64,000 nucleotides of DNA from Bugulina stolonifera (lineage: Eukaryota > Bryozoa > Gymnolaemata > Cheilostomatida > Bugulidae), in contig OW285187.1 in NCBI GenBank assembly GCA_935421135.1, forward strand, positions 11,495,929-11,559,928, read 5' to 3'. The position numbers and the translations under genes were made by a program. Within the stretch, counting starts at the first letter, position 1. Every line of letters starts with the position of its first letter. The notes under the pieces were generated by a model. The model had not been told where the DNA came from. It saw only the letters and a program-made list of their open reading frames with translations, and did not search any database. Shown piece after piece: positions 23,973 to 38,700 of this stretch.

Positions 23973-25716
23973 TTCCAGCAAGATCCTGTATGCAAGAACA
24001 GTCTTGTATGCAAGCAAGCAGGAGTGCTGACGCAAATAGATAGTGTCTTATGCATATATGTGTATAAGAGATAAACCACACCCAGTATATTAACTCTTCG
24101 GCCAGATGCTGTGAGAGAGAGCATGTGTATTGTTGATAACAATGTAATTATGCGACAACCTACAATGTATCTAACATCCTGTGGTGGGTGTTGTCACCAC
24201 ATGTCAGCTGCCATCTCATTATTCCGGAATTGTCTCCCTGTTTGCCAAGTGGGGGGGGGGAGGTAAGGAAGGACGGGGAATTATTTGTATATTCTTCTAG
24301 TATTACATAATTAGCAAGTACAGGTGATAATCCTGTTATGTGGTTGACTGGTTGTGATTCATCTGCTGGGTTGGTACCAAATTAGGAATGTTGGGTTCTT
24401 ATGTGTATGGGAGGTGACCTGGGTAGGACTCACATTTACCAAACTCTGGACTCTACCATAACTACAGATTGAAATTTTTTTTGGATGGTTGTACCTGGTG
24501 AAGGCCTGTTGGTCAGGCTGACTCTATAGTAGCCCAGTAGCAGTAATTACACAAGGAGCAACCTACAGCAGTAGATGGTCAGGATGTGTGTGGACTAGTA
24601 GTCATAGACAGTGTTGTGTTGCGATACACCCCCCCTCCTCCTCCCCCTCCGCCGCCAATGCACTATTCTATTCTACAGTTTTCTCTGGTCATCTAGTACT
24701 TTAGGTATGGCACAATATAATAATATGTAAAATAATGTAGCATATACCATGTAATACTTACATGTATACACATGTACATTTCCATTCTGATCTCATATTT
24801 TTGTATGGCTAGAGGCACCTTTATTTACCAATTTTATTATACTGTACATGTAACTAAGGGTTAGGTAATCTTTGTGTTATAGTTAGTGACTATTCCATAT
24901 AGTAGTGCTGTATTGTCTCTAATCTAACTGGATACTTGCCAATTTTGACAGTCCTATTTTATGAACTCTGTATTTTAGATGTATAAATGTGTGATGTAAA
25001 TTCTTCCTTGCCAATTTCTATGAAAGTGATTAGCACTTACCCTAATAGTAATCTTTCGAAACAAACTGACAACTAACCTTCTTGCCAAGTAGAGACACGG
25101 TGCTATGAGGTATAATACAGCACTACATCATGTATTAATACTTATAATGTACAGTGTACATATAAGTGCATGCAATATGGTTTCAATTTGGGAAAAGCAA
25201 CTGTTCACAATTATGCTACTTCGCAACTGTGTGTTTTGCATCTGATCCATAATTCAGGATTTTGATACTTTAACAAATTTACCAGCTTGATGACTTTATA
25301 ATATAATGCAGATATGGGTAATGCAAATAGCATTTTATTTTAGGCTCACCACTGGTTACACATGCATTGCACTCTTCACCAGTGTATTTGAATAAAGATA
25401 GAATAATATGTAGACCTACGTTTAAACAGAACATAAATTTATTCAATACCAGTGGTTTTATGTGTGTTATTACAAAAGTCACATGGATGCCTTATTACAG
25501 CATTAATTAATTCTGCTCCAGTCTTGTAACAGTAATACAAAGTCACACAAATGATACAAATAGTGTAGTATATTAATATATTATTACAATATATTAGCAT
25601 AGCGAATAATGCTAAAAATGTAACAATGTTATTATTTTTGACATATATCAGGCACATAATAATTACACGCTGTTAGTATTATTGTATAAATACAATGTAT
25701 TTATCATTCACTTATC
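23973..25716. other. intergenic region between divergent genes B (-) and the 25.7 kb gene (+)
   Basis: The two neighbours are transcribed away from each other, so both promoters should lie here. There is a G-run near 24252 and a C-rich run near 24630-24655. No coding exon was supported; short minus-strand frames at 25.3-25.65 kb lack splice or protein features. Confidence 0.4.
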
Positions 25717-28700
25717 ATGAGTATTGACCTAAACTTCAAAAATGATTTTGAATACGTAGATGGAGTTATCTTACCTCTAGTTATTCTATTCACCCTGCTG
25801 TTCGCGGCACCCACAGCGTTGGTATGCTGCTGCTTCTTCCGTAGCCGAGACACACATCAGGATAGCTACTATTCGTCCTATTATAAAGAAACGGATAAAA
25901 ATAAAAATCAACCTGTTAAACTGGAGGGACCAGGTGCACCGTAAGTCTTACATACTATTCACACCACGGCTAGCCACATTATAATTTGGTATACTAGCAT
26001 ATACTAAGGGCATTCTAGTGAGTGATTCAAGTCAAGAGTTCAAAATTTTCAAGATGTTGCTGGAACCAGTTATGCAGTAAATTCAAGTATGTTAAGGAGT
26101 TTGGAAAATTTTTATCATGTAAGCCCTACGTGTACGATGTTTTTCATACAAGGAGTAGTCTTGGAGACTTGTTTTACATCCATGGAAATACCCAGTCCCT
26201 GACTGAGGTTTGAACGCTGGTCATCTACCGTGTCTAATCGCCTAGCACAGTGAAAAGAACGCATTACACCTACACCAGCTCAGCAAATTTACAAAAGGAA
26301 GCCTAGCCTGTGAGCAGTAGATATGCCCTGAGCTAACTGCACACAAGGCACTCCTCGTATTATGGCCACCTTGCTAGGTATAGGGTGTTAAGGGGCTTGG
26401 CTATTTTTATCATGCATGTGCATGTACATTATATGATTCTTTTGTGCAAGGACTTTGTTTATAGAGCATTCAAGAACTAGTATTTTCATAGATGTGGAAC
26501 AAGTCTCTGACTGCTCAATAGACAAGCTCTTTGCATAAAAAAACGACATCCCACATGTATATAATGCAAGTACATGACTTCATTATAATATTCTTAACAT
26601 CAATATAATAGCTGTATTATTTATGGCTGACTTAGAAACCAAACATATATTATATTATGTGCATCATTATAATACAATCATGATGCCATAATTATGTTAG
26701 GATTTCTTATTAAAACACAACATGTTGATGATTATTTAGTGTTCACTAGACTTCATTATTAAATATATTTTTGGCTTTTTTTCTATTTCTCTGTTTATTA
26801 TTATCATACCACTTGCTATAGGCAACTTGCCAGCAAACTTATGACTGGCACAAGACTAATGGTATATTATCAACATAACATTGTATAAATACTAAATAGA
26901 ATATAATTTTTATTTTGTAGGCAAAATGCAATTGCTGCCAATTTTGACTATACCTATCCGCTCGGTTTAACCCCTGAATGGAGGGCATTTAACAAGTAAG
27001 TCAATCAATTTCCTCTGTCTTCAACATATTCTTTTGCGACCACTAAAACTGAGGCGTACTCAGCAAAGCGAATTATACGTAATACGTTATGTAGGTACTT
27101 TATCAGCTACTGGTTTTAGTACAGAGTTGTCTTCTCTCTTCTTTAACAAAGAGAGGACAATCTCAAGTTGTAATCAGCTGCCTATATCAGTATCCAATAT
27201 AACATGATTCAAATTTTTTGCTTCCCGTATAAGGAGCATGAATCCGAAACAAATTTTAGCTCATAATAATAGGACTATATTTACGAAAAAAATAAATAGA
27301 AGTCATTGACGAGGCAGCTATAATAGAGAATGCAGAAATAAATTGGTTAAATGGAAAGTAATATACCTGTAGTACATGTAGTTTAAAATATTTTACATCT
27401 TGATTAACAACCAACTGAGTACTATTTAGTGCATACAGTAATTGCAACACAGCTATGTTTAAATGTGTAATGTGTGTTTGGTGTGTTTGCTATTGACAAT
27501 AATATTGATAACAGAGAGTAGTAGATTACACTTTACTTTTTAGCTCTTTCTTTCTCCAACAGTCACCGTTTGTCGATTCAGAAGGAACTTTCTACGACGT
27601 AAGTAGCAGCCGTTTGAGTAACAGCACAGGTAGACTCTACATGTAGTTATATATATACAATGTATTTCACTACGAGGTTAACCATTACACACATGATGGG
27701 TTGTAGCACCTCAACCATTGGTCATCTTATTTCATTGATAATCAAAAGTTTATAAGCATTTCATTTGAAAAACTCATCAATGCTTCATTATGTGTCAACG
27801 AATAATGGTGATTCGAAGTAATTATGTCGAGCATACAAGTGACATAAGCAGACAGAACAGTAAATAGCTGCAATAGACTGATAGGTCTGTAGGCTACGAA
27901 ATGCTACATAGCATTTGAAACGCCAGTTTGGAAAGTTTCTGTTCACTCAAAGAGATCTTTTGAAAATTTTGTTCGATTGTAATAATATGTACTTTTGGAA
28001 AGTTAATTGCCAACAATAATTACAACCACATTTTCAAGTTGCTTTTAGTATTTTTGTTAATTATACATTGTAAATATTATATAAGATACATGTAAATCTA
28101 TGTGTTGCAGTGATATGCATGTCAAGTCATGTCAAATTACCAATTACAGTGTAAATACAATAATCACAATTTTGTATAACAATTATTGTGCTTTGGTTAA
28201 TGAGTTATTTACTGTCCTTTGTACATGTATATATTTTATATTACGATAATAATATTATGATTGTATTATATTGGTAATTTTATCAACAACAAATTATTAT
28301 AATGTCGTTGATAAAATTACCAATATACGTACAATCATCGTACTACGAAAGATACAAGTATTTACTCTCAACTATTATTCAGCATTATAATATTGTATAG
28401 ACATTTAAAATATGTACATGTATTATGTGTACTTGTATGTCAATTCAGATAAAATTATTTATTTATACACAGAATGCAGGAAGAGATGCAAGAAGGCCAC
28501 TAAATCAAGGACTGAGTCCAAAAACTGTAACGTTAACGCAGGTACTCATCAAGCAAAAGAAATTTTGATAAAATTACAATATTGTAATTTTTGCATTCAT
28601 CGTCCATCGTCCAGTGTAGAAAAAAAACATATAAATTTGTAATAACGAAAAGTCTAAAGAAGTGTACTATTTTAAATAAAGCTCTTAAGATTGCAATGAA

Positions 28701-31700
28701 GCTGTGGAGGTTTTGCTGTATCATTTAACAGTTTCTAAAATGATGTATAATTTTTTGCTAAAAATTTGCAAAGGTAGAAGAAGAAGAAGAGCAAACCAAA
28801 TTTGAAGGAGAAACCAAAGATGAAGGAGAAACCAAAGATGAAGGAGAAGCCAAAGTTAAAGGAGAAACCAAAGCAGTAACAGTAACACCTGAAATAGATA
28901 AACCTCCCCAGAGAAAAAGAAGAAAGAGAAGACGAAAGCCTAGTAATTGTGTTGGTAAGAATTTTCTTCAAATCATAACTATGCCAATATAGCAGAGTGT
29001 CCCATAGCATATCTCAGCAAAACCTTAGTGCCCTCGGCAATATAATCCAATGTGAGACCAATTCAGACAAGTAGTTGCAGCTGAAGTAGTTGAAGTAGTA
29101 AGTACTATGGGCTCCATTAGCCTACATACATACTACATTACTTCAAGACAAATCGATATGCACTTGGTATATCAAGTGCATATCGATTTGTCTTGAAGTA
29201 ATGATCGTATTGTTATGGTAGTACTTAGCGTAACTGTTGACTTCAAAAGAGTGGGTGTCAGGCTTACCAAGTTCCACCAATAAAATTTAGGGAGATTCAG
29301 CCTTTGGGTGGAGGTGTCTATTTTGGGCGGGATACAAAAGTTTGAGTTGAAAATCGGGGAGACTTGGTAAGCCTACAAAGGAGGTAGACCTTGCTGCTGG
29401 ATAATCTGTAGTTACAGATGACCACTGCAGGTTTGTAGCCATTTCACCACTTTGTTACCTGGGTCTATGCCAGACAGGGGCAGCTATGCGTCTAAGACCA
29501 GGAAGGTCTGTGGTAGCTGGCACCTGTGTGGTACATGTCCAGTGGCTCTCAGAACTTGTAGTTACTGTACAGGTAAGAGCTAAGTGGTAAGTCCTAGCTA
29601 TTCTTATGACTTACATTGTATATCATCATGAGGGTTTGTATCCTTTAATATGGTTGGAAACCGAATACTTTCAATTAATTGCAGTTATTTTGTGTTCCAA
29701 CTACATTATGTAGTTCATTCCTTGGCATTGCAAGAAAAGTTAGTGAGCTGCTGTAATTCCACACTACAATTTATATACCATTACAGATGCTAAACCCGCA
29801 CATCTAAAAGCAATTATAAGTGGACCTGCTAGCACTACAGCCCATGAACCTGTAAAAGTATGTATAGCAGTTATTTATATTGGGTGTATCTGCAAACATT
29901 GTTATAAATTATGCACAAAAGAGAAATCTCTTAAAGAAGTCCAATGTAGTAATAAATTATGGACAATGGAGAACAAGTTTCAAGTTCTTATACACTAACT
30001 TCTTCTCACATAAATTTTTGAACTGATGTCATCTTTACTATAGTAAAACTTGACTAAATGTAAACATTTGATACAGAGATAACAAGCAGTCATGAATACT
30101 AATGAAAATGCATGAGATGCATTTACTTTGCTTTTTTGCAGCAAATTAGTCTTCCAAGCTCTTTGGAAAACAACGACAGCAAAATAAAGATGCAAAAACC
30201 TTCGACGAACTTTGCAAGTATTACTATGGCTGGTACTCAGCCACTAACTGCAAATATTCCCACCAACAGTGGTGAACTTAAACTAATGGCCCGCTTTGGT
30301 AAGAACTTAAGCTATGGCATACCTGAAAATATCCTCACATAATATTATTATATACGAGTAAATCCATTTTAAGTTCATTTGAAATGCTAAATACACTGCC
30401 ATTTATCTGTTTGCTTTTATTGGTAATTTTCCAAAAGCAATTTTACAAAAACTACTGTACTTGAAATATTTTCACCATTTTAGAAAATGATGCCGAGTCT
30501 AAGTTTACAAATGCAGAGACAAACTTTCATGAAGCGAGAGGTCATGCTTTCAAGGTATGAATGTACTCTGTTACACCACTTCTTCCAGACATTGTTAGTA
30601 TAGAAAGTCACATGGATTAGTCTACCTGCAATAGGGCAAACATATAATGTGTTTGTTATAATCTTTGTATATACATTTGTAATGTACGTACATGTAGCAT
30701 GATGGATAATAATATTGATAAAAACTTATAATTTTCTGTCAAGTGTTTGAACACAATGTAAGTGATGCATAAAATCGATCCTCTTAAATCACTCAAATGT
30801 TTAGCTTTTTTGGGTTGATGTTGGTACTGTAACCACCAGCTTTACCCGCTCATGTTTACTATTATATATACACGTATATATGCTAAGTAGATTGCAGGGC
30901 ATGCTATAATGGTTTTATGCAGAGTATTTCTTCATATAAGTATGTTTTTTCTTTATTACAGCAAACTAGTAATGCTAATTCCTTGGAAGGGGCTGAAAAT
31001 TTGATAAAAGCCAAACCTTCAGATACGTATAAATTTGCAAGACCTTCATTTATTGGCAGCATCAATTACATGGGGGGAGCACACACTATGGTTAGTTCAG
31101 TCATCAGTGACAGTCAATCGTTAGCTCAACGTAAGTGCTAAATCTGACATCACATCGATTTATAACCTTTTCCAAGTGTTGATTGAACTAACTACACTAT
31201 TAAATACATGTACATGACTATAGTGTATTGGGACGCCTAAACGATAAATTTAAAGTTGTCCTCTCTCAATTTGAACCAAAATGAGAGGACAACTACAAAG
31301 TAAGACCAAACATTTCCAGCAATGCGTATAATGTGCATTAGCAATTGATGCCTAGAGATAGATGTTGAGTATGAATTGTTTTGGGAAATTTATAAGCACC
31401 AGTTCAGGTTAGGGTCACAAACTACGGCATTTATTACATGCAGGGCCTGTATTACAGCAGTTCACCTTCACTCCCCACTTTGTAAACTCCACCAATACTA
31501 TAATATAGTATATAATTATCATAATATTATGTCTCCTCATCCATACTTATATTCAATATGATACATTGTACTCATCACTCAGTGTGATATAAGGGCCAGT
31601 AAATATCACTTCTTACAAACTAAATAAAAACATCCTGGAGCTCATCAATTTTGAACACAACATGATAATGAACCTGGGAATTTGTCAACTTTGTAGAGAA

Positions 31701-32320
31701 TGTTCAACAGCCTCTCCAAACAAATATGGGACAAACTGGATATGACATGCCAAGTAATCCTATGGGGTACAATCCACATATGCAATTCCAGCCAGTTGTC
31801 ATACCATACGGCTTAAACATGCAAGTAAGTACATTCATTTACATTCTGTTGTGTATTGAGTATGACATAGAGATCAGTAGTATGGTTCCATTAATTTCCT
31901 GTAATCTTCAAAAACAACAATCTGGGAGGTAACTCCAAGATGCTTCTAGCCCGTGGTCCCCTGCCATAGGTTAGGAGGATAAAGGGGAGAACCAGTGAGA
32001 AGGGAGAGGACCAGGTATTAGTAGCCAGGTTATAGTTCTATATACTTATATACTATACTGATGACTAATACTAATACTACATACTATACTATATACTATA
32101 CTATGCTATACTATACTAAATACTATACTATACTGTACTATAGCTGTGTAATCATGTTATGTTGCAGCACGAGGAGGGACAACCAATGCAGATGACTACA
32201 ATGGGATTCGGTGCAATGGTAGATCAACTGGGATATGTGGAACCAGTACCATACAAGGAACATGGTAGCCATAAGGAACCATCTTCCAGAAGGAAAAGAA
32301 GAAAATCCAGCGCAGCATAA
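25717..32320 (+). CDS. 11-exon single-pass membrane protein with basic cytoplasmic tail, 450 aa
   Basis: Exons: 25717-25940, 26921-26995, 27544-27598, 28473-28541, 28774-28954, 29787-29857, 30142-30298, 30484-30554, 30962-31130, 31697-31824, 32168-32320 (TAA 32318-32320). Phases agree and the 1353 coding bases stay open. A short N-terminus is followed by a membrane segment (about residues 19-42: VILPLVILFTLLFAAPTALV) ending in CCCFF, a likely palmitoylation site. The tail has an acidic repeat (GETKDE units), a basic cluster KRKRRKRRRK like a nuclear localisation signal, and a Met/Gln/Pro-rich end closing with a second basic cluster RRKRRK. The exons at 30142 and 30962 both start with Q-[IT]-S and share SLE, hinting at an internal duplication. 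An alternative acceptor for exon 3 (cccaacag, 27572) is possible but breaks phase with exon 4. Family not recognised. Confidence 0.75.
26100..26300 (-). repeat. tRNA-derived SINE
   Basis: Reverse copy in intron 1 of the membrane-protein gene: gaggtttgaacgctgg (box B complement), ctaatcgcctagcacagtg core, ctacaccagctcagca head. A separate tail fragment of the same family follows at about 26440-26540. Confidence 0.6.
27126..27172. repeat. short dispersed hairpin repeat
   Basis: gttgtcttctctct and agagaggacaatctc are inverted around a short loop. Intron 2 of the membrane-protein gene. Confidence 0.6.
28256..28338. repeat. inverted repeat with about 30-bp arms
   Basis: tattggtaattttatcaac and its exact complement gttgataaaattaccaata are separated by a loop of about 20 bases; similarity extends outward (atgattgta ... 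tacaatcat) with a short mismatch. A MITE-like hairpin in intron 3. Confidence 0.8.
29137..29202. repeat. perfect 30-bp palindrome, 6-base loop
   Basis: The left arm 29137-29166 (attacttcaagacaaatcga...) and the right arm 29173-29202 are exact complements with loop gtatat. RNA from either strand would form one unbroken hairpin. It lies in an intron of the membrane-protein gene. Confidence 0.9.
31253..31302. repeat. short dispersed hairpin repeat, best copy
   Basis: agttgtcctctctcaattt and aaaatgagaggacaact are inverted, 12 bp of perfect arm (AGTTGTCCTCTC) plus partial pairing inward. Confidence 0.75.
32036..32146. repeat. (TACTATAC)-type low-complexity repeat
   Basis: Runs of tatactatac/actatact in the last intron of the membrane-protein gene. 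Confidence 0.8.
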
Positions 32321-32702
32321 TTAGATAACAAAACTTGTAAAATATTATTTATTTATGAGTGATATTGTGACTACAGCAGTATAAAGTGTATATTACATCA
32401 AATACAGAAGGAATGTAGCTTGAAAAACTCTTATATAACTGTTATACTTTACATAGACAAGATTTAAACAGAATATTTAATATTACACTATAAAATAATA
32501 TGACTGTGATATGACGAAATTTGTGAAAATATGGCATAAATTTATGTCATAATGTATAATAAGCCATTTTATAACAATGGTATATTTTATTGTTTGACAA
32601 AAAATAAATCCACCATTTTGAAACTTTGATTAGTCACAATATATGACTGATGATTAAAGAAAGCACCGTAATTACCTCATTTTATACTATAATGTACTTG
32701 GA

Positions 32703-35700
32703 TCATGCCTTTTTACTAGGCTTTGACTTTTTCGCCATGGCTTCTGCTTTTTTAGATATTGTTTTGTTAGAGCCAGAAAATTTCTGCTTGTCACCCCTAA
32801 AAGAAAGAATGCAATCATTGATAATATTATCATATTCAATAATATTCACTGTATATACCTAAGGTAATTACATGCCAGTCCCATCTACAGCTACATGCTC
32901 ATAATATTATGATATATACGTATTACTACAATTTTAGTCATCAGTCAAAACTGACAGCACAGGAGAAAACAACACTGTATGTAGGTATTTCATATGGGGG
33001 ATCTAAAAGAACAAGACATGATAACTCCAAATGATTAATCACTGATATTGAGGGGCTCCAACCTATTGTGTTGACACTTTTATTAGAGCCATGCTATTGC
33101 GTTGATAAGCTATCATATGGGTGTTGTAAAGTGCCATGTGTTGGTATAAAATAAGCTACAGACAAACATCTCCATATTTTCAACAACTGATCCTTATCCA
33201 TCTACCCTGTAGTATAACTGATATAGCATCAGCCCAACTAGGATACAGCAATAACTTACTTGGCCATAGCAGTTTTGTTACGGCAGCCTTGACCTCCCTC
33301 CCAGTGTTGAGACTTGGCTCTGGTAAGTGAGGAGTCACATGATACACATGGCTTAGTCAGCGAGAATCCCTAAATATAACATATCACATTACATTACAAA
33401 TAAACACAACAATCATATGGTGGTAGCCTTGATACAAATACAGTACTTGAGAACGGATGCAATTCTGACACTCTCCAATGTCTACAATTCTACATGGTAA
33501 CACCAACACCAATACTCAATTTTTTCATTATCCAAAGGTGTTTGTATAGTATATCAGAGTTCAGTAGTATTGAATCTCAAGCCTGATATAATTACATGTA
33601 TGTAACAGACTACAGTAATTGGTGTTTGTACAGTGTACAGTCAGCTAATGATAGTCTATACTCTAAAGAAAACCTACACACTGACTTACAACCGAATAGC
33701 AACACATCACTATAATAATTGTAGGTATGGATATATTTTCTTGTAACAAGTTATTGCAGAAGGACGTACAAATTACCTGAATATTATATATACCAATTAT
33801 ACTCACACTACATTTATGAATGACATCATATCCCTATATTAGTGACACGGCATACAATGTTGGGTCTACTTATTGGCTTGTTGTTTGTGTAATGACCAGA
33901 CCCACAACCAGCCTTGGTACCAATATAGTATTACAATAAAAATTACCTGCTCTTTGGAGCAGAAACCGCAGATCATTCGGTTGGCCATTTCCATCTCATG
34001 ATCCGTCTCTTTCTCGTCATGGCATTTGTCACAGGGATAGAGTTTGCCACAGCATGGAAATCTACATCAATAAAGTACTTTATATTACATGTACATGTAC
34101 AATATATGCATGGCCATAAGTGTATAACTAAGTGAATAAAAAATATGTTTTGACCAGGGAATTTCAAATAAATCATATTTTTAGTTTCCTTAAAATTTTC
34201 AAATTCTTAGAATTTGCTTGACTGTTTTTTGTTGCTACCCTGTCTGTGCAAGGTTGGTGAAGTGTTATACTGTAGTAGAGTTGTACTGCGGTAGAGTTGT
34301 ACTGCAGTAAATTTGCACTGTAGTAGAGTTGTACTGTAGTAGAGTTGCACTGTAGTAGAGTTGTACTGTAGTAGAGTTATACTGCAGTAGAGTTATACTG
34401 TAGTAGACTTAGATGGTAGCACATGGCTAAGACATAAGTCTAGGTAATATTTACCAAATGAATCAGTTTATGACAGACCATGATAACACGAGTACTACAA
34501 GGCATCATAATTTATTATATTGATCCACTAGATAATATATCTTAAAGTAGTGCTAAGGCTCATGAAACAGCAATTACATCACTTAACATTTACAGCACCT
34601 TCATAAAATGCTAGTTAGTTGGGTACCATGACCTGCCATACAATCATATATTCACCGAAGAACGAATGCTATATTGAGTACACATTGTGTTCAACGTTAG
34701 AATCTCAACTCAGTAGAAGTAGCTATTGCATACTCTGGGCGCAGGGCTTGGTGTAGATAACCTTGAACATACGTAATATGCAGATAATAATATACCTGTG
34801 CAATCATAACACTGTCATTTAGTCAAATATGGGTAACAATACAACATCTACGGGAAACTCTACATGTGATGTGAGTATTACTTAGTAATATATAAATATG
34901 ACTTGTAATGCATGCACATGTGCATGTACTTGCACAAGGACATTTCTCAGTTTCATTCATTGTTATACATAATTATGAACTGCGCAGTGGCAGCAGATAG
35001 GCTCATGTATATGTGGTCAACACAAGTACACTGGTATTACTTATTTGTAGGTCGAGGATACAGTAGAGCATGACGATGTGACTATAGAGAACGTCACAAG
35101 TATTCTGACCTTAGTGATATGTCCCATAGGTATTATACTTAACATATTAAACATCGTCATAGCAACGCGTAAACCATCGAAAGGTTCACTACATGTTTAT
35201 CTTGTAACACTATCTGTAGTGGATGCTCTCTATTTAGCCTGTGTACTACCTTCACGAGCTTTCAGATGTGGGGATGGTTGCAACAAGCCCGCATTAGCAG
35301 TAAGTCATAATTAATAATATAAACAGCGTCACAAATTTTTCATTGTTTAATGAATTTTGTAAGAGAACAGCTCAAAGACCAATTTACAGGAGTTTTTCCA
35401 ATTAACTAATGTGCATCTATCAGCATGGTTGCTGCCAGTCTAAGAGCAACCAATATATCAGTCAGTACGCACACATGTTATCAGGAGACCTGGGTTTGTT
35501 TCCTATCAACGTGCTATCTGTAAATCAATTAAGGAAAATACAAGTGCAAATGATTGTCCAATACTGTATGATTGCAGGCTAAAATCTACGAGAAGTTTGT
35601 GTACCTCGCCATAGCCAACACACTGGTTGTGATAGATGCATATATTACTGTAACATGGGCTATACATAGACTAGTGTATATACACAAACCAAGAGTTATA

Positions 35701-38700
35701 ACAAACCACAGGTAACTAACATAACAATATTTCATGTACATGTATACATATTGTTATTAATAGTGTACTGTTATGATCCTATAATATTGAATGAAAATGC
35801 AAAGAGAAGACAACACTGCAAACATGTAATCCTTCCATTTGAGCAGTTCTTAGCCTACTAACCTACAACACACGACTACAAACACCTGGTTAGACTAACT
35901 ATATTATAGCAATTCTAGATGACAATATTATGATGGTGTTAGAGCAGTTAAGTAGTTCTAGACACATTTTGTTTGTTTCCTAAAATTTCTATAACACTCT
36001 TGTTATCATTGTCAGAGGAAAATAACAGAAGTGTTGTTGAAATATCAGGAAACAAATGAACAAAATGCGTTTATAACTTATAATTTTCTTATCTAGCTCA
36101 TTACCACTAAAGGCAGCCATCATAGCTTCAGTGACCTCGGCAGTGGTGCACCTACCCTACTTCTTTAAATGGAGAATAGTAGATGGTGAAATACAACCGA
36201 CACAGTTCAGCAGAAGTAAGTACGACCTGTACTACACGACAGGACTGATGGCTCTGACACGAGCTCTACCTATACTAACCTTATTCATCACAAACATACT
36301 GCTAATTAAGAGTGTCAACGATGCAATGAAGAGGAGAAAACTCCTCGCGTTCCGTCCATCAAAACAGGTGGGTGGATGAACTTATTATCAATGTGGTAGT
36401 ATTATACAGGGATAGTGTCAAGATAGTGAAGGTATACTAATAGCCTTAGATCGCAAATAAACTCTGTTTGAGGATACTCAAAATGAGAAGACAATTTCTT
36501 CAGCTTCAGTTTTGGCAAAGAACCAAAGCTATCTCAAAACATTCTACTTCTGCATCAAACTAGATGTCAAGGTTTATGTGAACAAGAGGCTACTTATCGG
36601 TACAATGAATGTAAATCTCACAGATTTCACTATAATATACTTTTAGGCCCAAGACTCGTACCAACAGACCAGGCTAACCATACTACTTATTAGTGTTATA
36701 TGTCTGATGATAATAGGTAACACCCCAGTAGTGTTGGCACACGAACCCATCTCTGAAATACTATATGGTTTGTATGGTAAGTTATATAGTTTGGGATTCT
36801 AGTAATACATGTATTACTTGTAGTTAGTGCTGAATAATTTTGAAGTCTGTATAAATGCCTTCACTGCTGTACCCCGCAATGACTGTATAATCTAGAACTG
36901 TTCTATGAATTACAGACGAGTGTCTCCAGAAGTCATTGTCTTATAGAGAATTCAGAGCCGTGGCGAATCTCCTAGAACAAGTATCCTTCTCTCTAAACTT
37001 TGTCATCTACTACTCTATGAACAATAACTTCAAAGAATTCACCCATAAAACACTGAGGTGTAAATGTAGGCCAAGGAATGCCATCAGTGAGGCAGCTACA
37101 GCCACTTCCATGTAACCACCATATACTTACTATATACCGTAGCTCCATTGAAAGTGGCCCATGTGCAGCATAAACTATGCATGCAGCTTACGGGCAACAG
37201 GTGGAGATAACCACTCGTGTGTAAAGTTGACCAGTGGTGAACATAGTTGACCGATGACCTTCATTGAGACTGAGTGGACAATGTACATAGTACATGTATA
37301 TATAAACTAACCTGAACCAACGGAAGCTCTTCTTGTAGTGTAAACACGCCCCCTTATCGGGTAGAGGTCTACCTTCGGCTAAAATACGTAAGTCTGACTT
37401 TGCCTTCGCTTTCTTGGCAATTAACACAGCATCAGCACCTACAATGTACATATAATATGTTTATACTATATGATGCACCCTACAGACAACCATACAGACA
37501 TACGATGTAGATTTATATACAGTGCCAGTATATCGAACAAATTTTTGTGGTCAATCATTCACTATAATACATTATATTAAGTCTAATCTTACACCATCAA
37601 CCTATATAAATATTGAGAAGTTGTCTTCCCTTTGAAAGAAATTCTTCGACTCATATCAATATAGATTCAGTTGATAAACAGTGAATAGATGCTCCGTAAT
37701 GAAATAATACATGTACTTCCACAACATTTAGATTCATAATTTGTGTGTTTAGAACCATGATACATATATAGGATATACATGTACCTACCTATTTTAATAG
37801 CAGCACCATCATTGAGTAAGATAAATGAACCTTTCTCTACAGAAATAAGCATCTTCTTATGGCAGTTGATGCACCAGAACACTTTCTCCTGCTCTGCATG
37901 TAGACCCTGTAACATCACATGTACAACTGTAATACACATGGGTACACATGTACTACTACAGTAACACGCATGTAGATACAGGCAGTGACCAGTAACATAC
38001 TACACCATACATAGGCTATACATAACTTACATGTACAAGTAGATCTTTATTGCAATCCAAACAACCTGCCACCAGCTGACAGTCTTGTAGCACCAGATCG
38101 AAAGGTTGGCAAGCATCCAAATCAAAGAATCCTGCAGTACTGGAGGTTGGATGCATGAGAGCCGAGTGGTAGACTAGAGACATCTTGGACCGACATTTAT
38201 CACATACGACGACGTACGGTTTCTCAGGGTGAACTGTTATATGGTGCACAGTCTATAATGGGGAACAACATTGGAACAATGTAAACAGCTATTAGATAGC
38301 ATATTTATGTATTTTAACATTTTGGTAGCAGGGAAAATGGATCATGTGAATAGATAAGCATGGAGGAAATAACTTTACCAAACAACCCCAGTTTCAAGAT
38401 TTTATAATGAACTTTTTACCATTTTTGTTAAAACTTAAAGAGAGGACAACTCCATAGACGAACACAACACACATGGGTGTTTACATAAAGTGTGTATTGA
38501 CACCTAGCATAATATACACATAAACATAGATTACAAGTTATTACTGTACCCTCTTACCAGGCAAGAGTAACGGAAACCGACTGACAAAGAATGATGAGAC
38601 CTGAATGTAACCCTCACCTTACAGCGAGTACATTTGATTCCAATTCTGAGGATAGTACAGTGTAGAGTGGCAGCAGACTCCTGTAGCCTGAGGTTTCTTA

